Counted from the first letter of the stretch, positions 43,103 through 51,512 are shown. The stretch is 64,000 bases of DNA from JBAZPT01 sp041645535 (GCA_041645535.1 JBAZPT010000001.1:62001-126000); one strand, 5' to 3'. The notes: generated by a model from the letters alone, not told the origin. Made by a program: numbers and translations.

Positions 43103-43681
43103 ATGACAATTATGTACTTAAGCGACTTAGTGAAAAGCAGACAAACGGTCTTTTCTATTGCGGATTTGGGGAAAATCTGGAAGATTGGCGATCCTAAATA
43201 TCTCAAAGTGGTTGCCAGCCGATTTTCTAAAAATGGCCAACTGCAAAGGCTGAAAAGGGGAATTTATGCCATCAGCGATGAGTATGATGTTTTTGAGCTG
43301 GCTAATAAATTGAAAGCGCCGTCCTACATCAGCCTGGAAACTGTTCTCGCGAAAGAAAACATTGTTTTTCAGGATTATGGCCAGACTGTTTTTTCCGTTT
43401 CCAATAATTCAATTGAAAAAGAAGCGGTCGGAAAAGTTTTTACATACTCCAAAATAACCGATGAGATACTCTCCAATCCTTTAGGGATTCAGCTTCAAGG
43501 ACAGGCCTATGTTGCCAATCCGGAGCGGGCGGTGTGCGACCGGATTTATTTGAGTCCTAATTATCATTTTGACAATCTTAGATCGTTAAAGCCCAAAAAG
43601 CTGAAAGAAATCAGCCGGATATATAACAAAAGAACGCAAAAGGAAGTCGGGAGGATTTTAAAAGAAATTTATAAACGCTAA
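43103..43681 (+). CDS. abiEi: AbiEi-like antitoxin/transcriptional regulator
   Basis: A 192-residue protein with an N-terminal winged helix (FSIADLGKIWKIGDPKYLKVVASRFSKNGQLQRLKRGIYAI) followed by the AbiEi-type C-terminal domain (YISLETVLAKENIVF and NPERAVCDRIYL). In type IV toxin-antitoxin systems AbiEi binds its own promoter and neutralises AbiEii. A shorter start at the ATG in TIMYLSDLV (43112) is possible. It lies 9 bases before the toxin gene. Confidence 0.85.
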   Translation: MTIMYLSDLVKSRQTVFSIADLGKIWKIGDPKYLKVVASRFSKNGQLQRLKRGIYAISDEYDVFELANKLKAPSYISLETVLAKENIVFQDYGQTVFSVSNNSIEKEAVGKVFTYSKITDEILSNPLGIQLQGQAYVANPERAVCDRIYLSPNYHFDNLRSLKPKKLKEISRIYNKRTQKEVGRILKEIYKR

Positions 43682-43690
43682 AATAATCTT

Positions 43691-44389
43691 ATGATTGACA
43701 TTAAATTGCATCGAAAATATCTGTTCAATATCTTGTCTGATATTTATTCTTCGCCCGTCGGCGCTTATTTGGGATTCAAGGGTGGCACTATGTTTTATTA
43801 TTTCCAAAGCCTCGATCGGTTCTCCGTGGATTTAGACTTTGATCTTTTGGACGAAACTAAAGCCAATACAGTGCAACAGAAAATTAAGGAGATACTGGAA
43901 AAATATGGAGAAATAATTGACGAAAAGGACAAGTTTTTCAATATTTTCCTTTTGTTAAGCTATCAAAAAGGCCAGCAGGGAATTAAAGTGGAAATTTCCA
44001 AAAGAAATTCCGCTCTTAGCCGTTATGAAACAAAAAATTTTTATGGGAAAAGCGCCACGGTTCTTAATATTGAGGACGCTTTCGCCCAAAAGCTGGTAGC
44101 GGCCACGGATCGAAAAAGGACAGCCAGCCGGGATTTTTATGATATCTATTTTTTATTGAAAAATAATTTTAATTTCAATGAAAAAATAATTCAGGAAAGA
44201 ACCGGAAAAGACGCAGTTTCTTATTTTCGCGATCTCAAAAAATTTATCGGCAAAAATATAACTGAACGGAGCATTCTGGCCGGCCTGGGGGAACTGATGG
44301 ATCCAAAACAAAAAGATTGGGCCAAGAAAAATCTGAAAAAAGAGCTCCTCTCTCAAATTAACTTTTGGCTGAGTGAGGCGGGAAAATAA
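43691..44389 (+). CDS. abiEii: AbiEii-like nucleotidyltransferase toxin
   Basis: A 232-residue nucleotidyltransferase-fold protein. The diagnostic segment is GFKGGTMFYYFQSLDRFSVDLDFDLLDE at about residues 27-55, in which GG and the DLDFD acidic pair form the active site. The later segment IEDAFAQKLVAATDRKRTASRDFYDIYFLL is the second conserved AbiEii motif. It may act as an abortive-infection or addiction toxin by modifying tRNA, as described for relatives. A secreted tagged gene follows after 9 bases and would be transcribed with it. Confidence 0.87.
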   Translation: MIDIKLHRKYLFNILSDIYSSPVGAYLGFKGGTMFYYFQSLDRFSVDLDFDLLDETKANTVQQKIKEILEKYGEIIDEKDKFFNIFLLLSYQKGQQGIKVEISKRNSALSRYETKNFYGKSATVLNIEDAFAQKLVAATDRKRTASRDFYDIYFLLKNNFNFNEKIIQERTGKDAVSYFRDLKKFIGKNITERSILAGLGELMDPKQKDWAKKNLKKELLSQINFWLSEAGK

Positions 44390-44398
44390 AAAATTACA

Positions 44399-45562
44399 AT
44401 GAATTTTCAATTCAACAATTTACAAAAAATATTTATTTTCACAATTATATTCTGCGGATTTTTCGGTTTGGCCAAAACAACAAGCGCGGAAAAGTTTTTT
44501 CATCAGGATAATACTTGGTATATGGGAATACCCAATAATCCTGTCCTGGCTACAACCTCTTCCAATGTCGTGTCTTTTATGAATGGAGTTTACAGCGGTA
44601 ATCTTAATTCTTATAACCCCAATGTGGATGATTCATGGTCGGTTCCTGTCTGGTATGCGAATGTTGAAGATCCGTTAGTCAGCATATTCCAAAATCGATG
44701 CCACCCCTCCATTGCGGGAACTCAATGTAATATTATACCTCTCCCTCCCGAAGCAAGACCGGCACGCAATGATTATCGTTGTACAGGTAGTTATACAGAT
44801 GGCGATATGGTTATTATTAACAAAGAAAAGACATATGCCTGGGATTTTACTCAGACTGCTTATTGTGAAGTTCAGGGCGATGGCGCAGGGGATAATGATA
44901 ATTTGTGTGAAGCAGGAGAAAATTGCGAATGGCGATTTGGGACGAATGGCATAGTCAGAAGATGGGACTTGGCAAATGATGACGGGGTTAATCAGCCTAA
45001 TGATGGCATATGGTCAGCTAGGGTTTCCAGACAGCCCTTGTTAAATGGACTGGTAACCTATAAAGAAGTGGTTGTGGATGGTGTTATCAACCACGCAGTC
45101 GCTATGTATGCTCCGCAAAAGTATCCAACCATCGCTATGGCCCAAGAGCTTTACAAGGGACGCAACGGCTGGTATCCGGCTTGGCCGCCTTCGGAATATA
45201 CGGCAGATTATCCCAACGTATATGGACCTCAGCTTGGAATGAGATTCCGGCTCGATCAATCTTTTAATTGCGAGGCTCTTTCCACAGATTTTCGAAAAAT
45301 TGTTTGTCGGGCGATGAAAGAATACGGAATGATTTTTGTTGAAAACACGGATCAAAATGGGGGCTATGGCATTTATCTAGAAAATCTCCATTATGATGGA
45401 AGCCGTACATGGAACGGCATCGCCATTTCGCTAGGTTATTCAATTACAAGTTTTGATGTCGTCCAACCAGTATGTGCTGATCCTTATTGGTGCCCTGATA
45501 ATCTCGTGAGTTCGGCTGACACCACCCCACCCGCCGCGCCCCAGGGATTAACGGTTCAATAA
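44399..45562 (+). CDS. Secreted protein of unknown fold with strand-A tag
   Basis: A 387-residue exported protein (leader IIFCGFFGLAKTTSA). I do not recognise the body. It is rich in Trp, Tyr and Cys (WYMGIPNNPVL, WSVPVWYANVEDP, CRAMKEYGMIFVEN), with an Asp-rich stretch DGAGDNDNLCEAGENCEWR of possible calcium-binding character. A polysaccharide-active enzyme is suggested only by the company it keeps. The tag is DTTPPAAPQGLTVQ. Its first ten codons are identical to those of the gene at 50097. Confidence 0.65.
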   Translation: MNFQFNNLQKIFIFTIIFCGFFGLAKTTSAEKFFHQDNTWYMGIPNNPVLATTSSNVVSFMNGVYSGNLNSYNPNVDDSWSVPVWYANVEDPLVSIFQNRCHPSIAGTQCNIIPLPPEARPARNDYRCTGSYTDGDMVIINKEKTYAWDFTQTAYCEVQGDGAGDNDNLCEAGENCEWRFGTNGIVRRWDLANDDGVNQPNDGIWSARVSRQPLLNGLVTYKEVVVDGVINHAVAMYAPQKYPTIAMAQELYKGRNGWYPAWPPSEYTADYPNVYGPQLGMRFRLDQSFNCEALSTDFRKIVCRAMKEYGMIFVENTDQNGGYGIYLENLHYDGSRTWNGIAISLGYSITSFDVVQPVCADPYWCPDNLVSSADTTPPAAPQGLTVQ

Positions 45563-45580
45563 CCGAATCCACGGGGTAAA

Positions 45581-45604
45581 CCGAGCGGATTAAGCGTTCA
45601 ATAA
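45581..45604 (+). repeat. Orphan tag copy 5
   Basis: Encodes P-S-G-L-S-V-Q-stop, preceded by ccgaatccacggggtaaa without the family-G insertion seen at 30410 and 51513. The next promoter begins one base after it. Confidence 0.8.
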
Positions 45605-45605
45605 C

Positions 45606-45653
45606 TTGCGCTAATCGTTTCAAAATGATACAATTAGCATATAATTATGAAAC
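45606..45653 (+). promoter_or_regulatory. Promoter and nested inverted repeats of the Fic gene
   Basis: TTGCGC (45606-45611), 17-base spacer, TACAAT (45629-45634); an alternative -10, TATAAT, is at 45640-45645. Two inverted repeats overlap: gctaat/attagc (45610-45615, 45633-45638) and gtttca/tgaaac (45617-45622, 45648-45653). Confidence 0.75.
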
Positions 45654-45662
45654 AATAAATTT

Positions 45663-46724
45663 ATGGACAAAATTACAAAAAGACAGCTGGACATCCTGGA
45701 CTTTATCAGAGAGAAAGGCAAGGCCGGCAATGATGAAATTAAAGATTTTATCAGCAGGAAATACGGGGTAATTTCGCGGGTTACAATCGTGCGCGAATTA
45801 GACGCGTTGCTCAAGGATGACTTAGTGGACAAATCCGGCCGAGGCCGGTCCGTTGTCTATGCGGAAAAACTGGCGACGCCGCTTTTGCGCTATTTTGACG
45901 CGGAAAAATATTTTCAAAAAGGTCCGGATGAAAGGCTGGTTGCGTTTGCGCGTTTTAATTTTGGTATTTTTAAAAATTTTCACAGCCTGTTTTCTCCGCC
46001 GGAGCTGGAAATGTTAAAAAAGCTTAATGCCGGCTATCAAAAAAGAATCAAAAAGCTTCCGCCGGCGATAATCAAAAGAGAAATTGAACGGCTGACCATT
46101 GAGCTTAGCTGGAAATCTTCGCGCATTGAAGGAAACACATATTCACTCATTGATACCGAGATTCTGATTAAGGAACGCAAGGAAGCCAAGGGCCACAAAA
46201 AAGAAGAAGCCATTATGATTCTCAACCATAAGACGGCGCTGGATTATATTTTTCAAAATAAAAAAGAATTCAAAAAAATTAATCTCCGAAAAATTGAAAA
46301 CATCCACTCGCTTTTAATCAGGGATATGAATGTTTCTCGCGGACTGCGCCAAAAAGTCGTGGGTATTATCGGGACGAAATACCGGCCGCTGGACAACCAG
46401 TATCAAATAAAGGAGGCGCTGGAAGATATGGCCAGGGCGATTAATAAGTTTAAAGATCCCTTTTCAAAGTCGCTGGCGGCTATGTTACTTATTGCCTACA
46501 TCCAGCCCTTTGAAGACGGAAACAAGAGAACCTCCCGGCTTTTGGGCAACGCCATTCTGGCGGCGCATAATATTTGTCCGCTGTCTTTTCGCAGTATCAA
46601 TGAGGCTGATTACAAAAAAGCGGTGCTGCTGTTTTATGAACAGAATAGCGCGCGTATTTTTAAAGAATTGTTTATTAAACAGTTCAAATTTGCCGTGGAA
46701 AATTATTTTTTAGATAAAATCTAA
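45663..46724 (+). CDS. Winged-helix/Fic-domain protein with degenerate catalytic motif
   Basis: A 353-residue protein. The N-terminal winged helix (RQLDILDFIREKGKAGNDEIKDF ... LVDKSGRGRSVVY) suggests autoregulation of the repeat-rich promoter. An inhibitory motif SSRIEGN lies before the Fic core. The Fic motif reads IQPFEDGNKRTSR at about residues 281-293: the catalytic His of HPFxxGNxR is replaced by Gln, while the anion-binding GN and final Arg remain. AMPylation is therefore doubtful. Such proteins may act as toxins or regulators. A secreted tagged gene follows after 10 bases. Confidence 0.85.
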   Translation: MDKITKRQLDILDFIREKGKAGNDEIKDFISRKYGVISRVTIVRELDALLKDDLVDKSGRGRSVVYAEKLATPLLRYFDAEKYFQKGPDERLVAFARFNFGIFKNFHSLFSPPELEMLKKLNAGYQKRIKKLPPAIIKREIERLTIELSWKSSRIEGNTYSLIDTEILIKERKEAKGHKKEEAIMILNHKTALDYIFQNKKEFKKINLRKIENIHSLLIRDMNVSRGLRQKVVGIIGTKYRPLDNQYQIKEALEDMARAINKFKDPFSKSLAAMLLIAYIQPFEDGNKRTSRLLGNAILAAHNICPLSFRSINEADYKKAVLLFYEQNSARIFKELFIKQFKFAVENYFLDKI

Positions 46725-46734
46725 AAATTCAAGG

Positions 46735-47964
46735 ATGAAAAATAATAAATCAAAAACTTATCCTGAGCAAAGTCGAAGGATTAAAATCATTTTTTCCGTA
46801 ATTTTGCTTTTCGATGTTTTCGGTATGGCCCCATACCAGTTCGCTACGGGGCAAGCAAAAAGTTCCGAGGCGGCGGAGTATTATGTTTCGCCGGCTGGTT
46901 CGGGGACGACTTGTTCCAATGCTTCGCCTTGCCCAATGCTTTACGGTGTTAATACTAAAGCTGTGGCAGGGGATACGGTTATATTTAAAACCGGAACATA
47001 TAACCGAACCAATGAACTCGCACCTGGTTATTTGTTATATATAACACACGGTGGAACTGATGGTAACTTGATAACGCTAAAATCAGAAACTAAATACGGT
47101 GCCATATTAGATGGAGAAAATAACGATGAGTGCGTGGCTTTTAACAAGTACGCCAGCTATATACGAATAGAAAATTTTGAGATTAAAAATTGTACTGTTG
47201 GTATAATCAGCTCTGACACTCCCGGTGCATCTAATATTTATATCTATGGGAATCATATACACAATTTAACGCATCATGGCATAGATTTTGTATCTGGCAG
47301 TAACTACTGGACTATTGACAGTAATATTATACATGACTTAGACCCAACTCCAGTTAATCCAACTTGGCATCCGTATGGCATCTACGCTGCATATGATGTC
47401 AGCAACACTACGATAGTAAATAATGTCTTTTACAATATTAAGAATGGCTATCATATACATATATACGCGCATGGAGACCCTGATCCTCAGCAAAATACGA
47501 AAATAGTAAATAATACATTTGCTGATGAAAGCTTGGAGTACACCGGCCAAATTATAATCGCAGCCGTTAGCCCTAACCTTCTCATAGAAAACAATATTTT
47601 CTATAATCCGACAACAGCAGCAATCAGGGCAGTATATTATGGTAATATTGGACAAGGTATTATTATTCGCAATAATCTTACTAACAGCAGTTTAATTTGC
47701 ACTGGTACTGATTGTGGCAATCTCACATTTGCGAATAATATAACGAGCTCTGACCCGAATTTTTTTGATTCGCTGAACCATAATTACCATTTATTTTCTA
47801 ATTCTCCCGCAATTAATACAGGTCTTGCGACAAACGCTCCATCGGCTGATTTCGATAATAATACTCGGCCACAGGGGAGCGCTTATGATATAGGCGCGTA
47901 TGAATATATTTCGGCGAGCGACACCACTCCGCCTTCCGCGCCGAGCGGACTAAGCGTGAATTAA
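46735..47964 (+). CDS. Secreted right-handed beta-helix protein with repeat-disrupted leader and strand-A tag
   Basis: A 409-residue protein. Its signal peptide region is interrupted by two palindromic repeats translated in frame: one encoding TYPEQSRRI (46761-46780) before the hydrophobic core and a family-G element encoding APYQFATGQ (46828-46852) between the core and the KSSEAA cleavage region. The body has the beta-helix N-cap EYYVSPAGSGTTCSNASPCP and rungs such as LLIENNIFYN. It ends NAPSADFDNNTRPQGSAYDI, GAYEYISAS and the tag DTTPPSAPSGLSVN. Whether the expanded leader still works as a signal peptide is unclear. Confidence 0.78.
   Translation: MKNNKSKTYPEQSRRIKIIFSVILLFDVFGMAPYQFATGQAKSSEAAEYYVSPAGSGTTCSNASPCPMLYGVNTKAVAGDTVIFKTGTYNRTNELAPGYLLYITHGGTDGNLITLKSETKYGAILDGENNDECVAFNKYASYIRIENFEIKNCTVGIISSDTPGASNIYIYGNHIHNLTHHGIDFVSGSNYWTIDSNIIHDLDPTPVNPTWHPYGIYAAYDVSNTTIVNNVFYNIKNGYHIHIYAHGDPDPQQNTKIVNNTFADESLEYTGQIIIAAVSPNLLIENNIFYNPTTAAIRAVYYGNIGQGIIIRNNLTNSSLICTGTDCGNLTFANNITSSDPNFFDSLNHNYHLFSNSPAINTGLATNAPSADFDNNTRPQGSAYDIGAYEYISASDTTPPSAPSGLSVN
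46761..46852. repeat. Two palindromic repeats inserted in a signal-peptide region
   Basis: tcctgagcaaagtcgaagga at 46761-46780 and the family-G element at 46828-46852, both read in frame within the beta-helix gene at 46735. Confidence 0.8.
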
Positions 47965-48040
47965 AAATAATCTATGTAGATATCTCAGTAGATAAAAAAA
48001 TTTACCCCGTTAAATAATTTTAAATTTTTCTACAGCCCAT

Positions 48041-48295
48041 ATGCATTACATATATGTTTTATACGGTAATAAAGACAAGAAAAGATATATAGGCTACACA
48101 AAAAATTTAAAATTAAGATTTGAGCGACATAATAAGGGATTGATAGATTCTACTAAAAATAGAAGACCTCTCAAGCTTGTTTATTATGAAGCCTGTCTAA
48201 ATCAGCAAGATGCTACCCATCGTGAAAAATATCTGAAAACTTATCATGGGAGCATGTTTATTAAAAACAGGCTCAAATCTTATTTAACTGGGTGA
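48041..48295 (+). CDS. GIY-YIG nuclease domain protein (small, UPF0213-like)
   Basis: An 84-residue single-domain GIY-YIG protein: YIYVLYGNKDKKRYIGYTKN holds the paired Y-x-Y and Y-I-G motifs, with the catalytic Arg in LKLRFERHNKG and the Glu in HREKYLKTYHG. These are frequent in CPR and of uncertain role (DNA repair or mobile-element function). It lies within the array after a tag and an inverted repeat (atcta ... tagat), and its stop overlaps the GTG start of the next secreted gene, so the two are translationally coupled. Confidence 0.85.
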   Translation: MHYIYVLYGNKDKKRYIGYTKNLKLRFERHNKGLIDSTKNRRPLKLVYYEACLNQQDATHREKYLKTYHGSMFIKNRLKSYLTG

Positions 48296-50061
48296 AAAAT
48301 CAAAAAACAAAATTAATCCTTCTCTCAATGATATTCTGCGGGATTTTCGGCTTGGCACAAGGCTCGCAGGCATCGGAGTATTATGTCTCTCCGAGTGGAA
48401 ATAATGCCAGCAGTGGGTCAATAAGTGCCCCTTGGTTAACTATTCAAAAGGCAGCTAATACTATGGTAGCAGGAGATACAGTCTATATAAAAGCAGGGAC
48501 TTATACTGAAAGGGTTACTCCGCAACATTCAGGTTCCTCAGGTAGTTATATTACATATCAGAACTACCCTGGTCATGTGCCAGTTATCCAGACTCCAAAT
48601 TCCCAGGCCGAAGATTGTGGATTTTGTATGAAAGATAATATAACTCTAAGTTATATAAAAATTGTAGGACTAAAGGTAATAAACGCAAACTATGCGAATA
48701 TTGATGTAAGAGCAAGTGTCGCACATCCCAAAAGCAATATTATTATTGATGGATTGACCATACAAGGTTCATTTAAAGGTATTTACTTTAGAATGGGTGT
48801 AACAGACAGTAAAATAATAAACAATACAGTATTTGAAAATCAGTTCGGCCTTGCTGTCGAATATAAAAACAATAACATACTGATTAACAATAACCATATT
48901 TCTTTTGGGAAGATTCAAAGAGCTGACATTGAAACGTTTTTTGCAAATAATATAGTAGTTGCTGCCTACGGTTTACCTAACTCTCCAAATACAAATATCA
49001 CTATCTCTAATAATGAGGTAGATCATGCAAAGGTTCAAGGCATCGTAGTGTGGGAAGGCGATAATATTTGGGTTACTGGTAACAATGTCCATCACAATGG
49101 TGCTACAGGTATTCAAATAGAGGGGAATAATACGGAAGTCAGTTATGATGTTGTGGTAGAAAATAACACCTGTGAGTATAACGGAGCAACGAATGACTGG
49201 GAAACTGGAATCTGGATTGATGACACAGACAGGGCATTAGTCCAAAATAATATTGTTCGCTTTAACAAAAATGGCATGTATATAACTGGTACTACGAATC
49301 TTATCGTTAGAAACAATTTGATATATGGAAATACCAAATATTACGGAATACAGTTGTACCAAAGCCCACAACGAGGTCCTAACAATAATGTTATTATTGT
49401 CCATAACACACTTTATAAGAACAGTGGAGATGCTGCTGTTTCTATGGGGATTTGGAATGAAACTTTAAAATCTACAAATCTTGTATTTAAAAATAATATA
49501 GTCGCAGACAGTATTGGTAATTTTGACTTAGCTACGAGAACAGACTCAATTCAGTTGAATTATAATAAATATTACAATTCAACGAGGGCGCTTTCTTTTA
49601 TGTGGAATGGAACATCAGGCTATAATTTTTCAGGATACAAGACTGCAAGCGGCCAGGATTCTAATTCTATAATTTCTAATCCTTTATTTATTGATCAAGT
49701 CAATGGCGATTTTCACCTTCAATCCGGAAGCCCTTGTATTAATAGCGGGGATTACTTAACAAGAACTACTGCTTCGGGTTCCGGTACATCTTTAGTCGTA
49801 TCAGACGCAAGGCATTTTAATAATGGTTATGGGATAGTTGCTGGAGATTTAATTATAGTTGGTTCAAACAGTCCAGTCAGAGTAACCAATGTTGATTATG
49901 ATACTAATACTATTACTGTAAATTCGAGTGTTTCATGGAATAATGGTGACGGAGTGAGTTATTCCCATTCCAGTTCTAAGCCGGACATCGGCGCCTATGA
50001 GTATGTAGGGGCAACGGATATCACCCCGCCGACCAGCCCGACAGGTTTAAGCGTGCAATAA
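48292..50061 (+). CDS. Secreted right-handed beta-helix protein with strand-A tag
   Basis: A 589-residue protein with GTG start, overlapping the GIY-YIG gene by 4 bases. Leader MIFCGIFGLAQGSQAS, N-cap YYVSPSGNNASSGSISAPWL and TIQKAANTMVAGDTVYIKAG. It is strongly paralogous along its length to the gene at 27243 (TYTERVTPQHSGSSGSYI, NGATNDWETGIWIDDTD). The C-terminal module SWNNGDGVSYSHSSSKPDIG leads to AYEYVGAT and the tag DITPPTSPTGLSVQ. Probably a polysaccharide-binding or -cleaving protein. Confidence 0.8.
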   Translation: MKNQKTKLILLSMIFCGIFGLAQGSQASEYYVSPSGNNASSGSISAPWLTIQKAANTMVAGDTVYIKAGTYTERVTPQHSGSSGSYITYQNYPGHVPVIQTPNSQAEDCGFCMKDNITLSYIKIVGLKVINANYANIDVRASVAHPKSNIIIDGLTIQGSFKGIYFRMGVTDSKIINNTVFENQFGLAVEYKNNNILINNNHISFGKIQRADIETFFANNIVVAAYGLPNSPNTNITISNNEVDHAKVQGIVVWEGDNIWVTGNNVHHNGATGIQIEGNNTEVSYDVVVENNTCEYNGATNDWETGIWIDDTDRALVQNNIVRFNKNGMYITGTTNLIVRNNLIYGNTKYYGIQLYQSPQRGPNNNVIIVHNTLYKNSGDAAVSMGIWNETLKSTNLVFKNNIVADSIGNFDLATRTDSIQLNYNKYYNSTRALSFMWNGTSGYNFSGYKTASGQDSNSIISNPLFIDQVNGDFHLQSGSPCINSGDYLTRTTASGSGTSLVVSDARHFNNGYGIVAGDLIIVGSNSPVRVTNVDYDTNTITVNSSVSWNNGDGVSYSHSSSKPDIGAYEYVGATDITPPTSPTGLSVQ

Positions 50062-50096
50062 ATTAAAATTTACAATTATCAAATTTACAATTTACA

Positions 50097-51500
50097 ATGA
50101 ATTTTCAATTCAACAATTTACAAAAGTTATTATTTTCTGCAATACTGTTTTTCGGCATTTTCGGTTTGGTGCAAAGTTCCCAGGCGGCTGGGGTTTTGCG
50201 CGTGCATCCCACCAACCTCAGATATTTTACCGACGATTCCGGGAAAGCCATTTACTTAACCGGATCGCATACCTGGAATAATTTTATAGATAGCTATAGA
50301 ACCACTCTCGATTTTAATGATTATCTTAATTTCTTTACCGTGACTAATCATTTCAACTTCATGCGCCTGTGGGTTCAATCAGAAGTTCCTCATGGCTCAG
50401 ATCACCCCCTGACCATTGCGTATAATCGTGTTTCTGGGCATGGAAATGCCAGTGATGGGGAGTTGAAATTTAACCTGTCCAGTTTGAACCAGATATATTT
50501 TGACAGATTGAGGGCAAGGGTAGTTGCTGCACAGTCTAGGGGTTTGTATGTGGGAGTGATGCTCTTTGAGGGCTGGGGATTACAATTTGATCGTAATGCT
50601 AATGATGGTTATCCTTACGACAGCGGAAACAATATCAATGGTATTGCTTGCGGAGCAGCGACTGCCCATTCGCTTGTCTGTGGCGGGGCGATAACCTATC
50701 AAAAAGCGTATGTAAAGAAGGTAATCGACACGCTTAATGATCTTGATAATGTAACTTGGGAAGTTGCAAACGAGGCTGGAGCTTACTCAACAAGTTGGCA
50801 GGCCGAGATTATTAATTATGTTAAGACTTATGAGGCGACACTTCCTAAACAGCACCTTATTGGAATGACCTTCCAGTATGCTGGCGGATCAAATAGCACC
50901 TTATTTTCAAGCAATGCAGACTGGGTCTCGCCCAATATCGTTGCTGCATCGCCATACAATTATGAAAATAATCCTCCCCCTGGGGATGGTAGCAAAATAG
51001 TAATAGTTGACACGGATCATTTAGGGCAATGGACTAGGGGGGATGCAGACTGGGTATGGAAGACCTTTACTCGCGGACATCATACTATTTATATGGACTT
51101 GCCCGTGGGGAGTGAAGGGGGTTATCTTGCTCAGATTCAGGGGGCCAGAGCGGCCATGGGGCAGACCTTGACCTATGCCGACAAAATGAATCTGGCTTCA
51201 ATGATTCCTTCCGCTAACTCTTCCGATTGTTCAACGACCTATTGTCTTCGCAATCACGGGCAGGAATATTTGATTTACCAGCCGGGATCCGGCGCCTTCA
51301 CTGTCAATCTATCCGCCGCTACCTATAATTACGAATGGTTTAATCCAACCACTGGAGCAGTGGTGGAAACCGGAACTTTTACCGCCGGCGCGGGCAACAA
51401 ATCTTTCACCCCGCCTTTTTCCGGCGACGCAGTGCTTTATCTAAAAAAAGTTTCCGATACCATCTCTCCCGCCGCGCCCCAGGGATTATCGGTCCAGTAA
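50097..51500 (+). CDS. Secreted GH5/DUF4038-like glycosidase with strand-A tag
   Basis: A 467-residue exported protein with leader ILFFGIFGLVQSSQAA. The body resembles DUF4038-type putative glycosidases: LRVHPTNLRYFTDDSGKAIYLTGSHTWNNF at the start, FNFMRLWVQSE, a likely acid/base in NVTWEVANEAGAYS and a C-terminal small beta domain (GAFTVNLSAATYNYEWFNPTTG) like the putative collagen-binding domain that accompanies the family. The tag is DTISPAAPQGLSVQ. The first ten codons match 44399 at DNA level. It is the last tagged gene before the Fn3/cohesin cluster. Confidence 0.75.
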   Translation: MNFQFNNLQKLLFSAILFFGIFGLVQSSQAAGVLRVHPTNLRYFTDDSGKAIYLTGSHTWNNFIDSYRTTLDFNDYLNFFTVTNHFNFMRLWVQSEVPHGSDHPLTIAYNRVSGHGNASDGELKFNLSSLNQIYFDRLRARVVAAQSRGLYVGVMLFEGWGLQFDRNANDGYPYDSGNNINGIACGAATAHSLVCGGAITYQKAYVKKVIDTLNDLDNVTWEVANEAGAYSTSWQAEIINYVKTYEATLPKQHLIGMTFQYAGGSNSTLFSSNADWVSPNIVAASPYNYENNPPPGDGSKIVIVDTDHLGQWTRGDADWVWKTFTRGHHTIYMDLPVGSEGGYLAQIQGARAAMGQTLTYADKMNLASMIPSANSSDCSTTYCLRNHGQEYLIYQPGSGAFTVNLSAATYNYEWFNPTTGAVVETGTFTAGAGNKSFTPPFSGDAVLYLKKVSDTISPAAPQGLSVQ

Positions 51501-51512
51501 CCGAATCCACCT

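Noticed and set aside
23221..51500. Programmed frameshift or stop readthrough that would extend tags into full Fn3 domains
   Set aside because: Sequences after the stop codons are unrelated to one another and encode no Fn3 strand B in any frame, except for the separate genes at 51622 and 54337.
21901..51500. LPXTG, PEP-CTERM or other known C-terminal sorting signals
   Set aside because: No hydrophobic helix plus basic tail is found at any of the fourteen C-termini.
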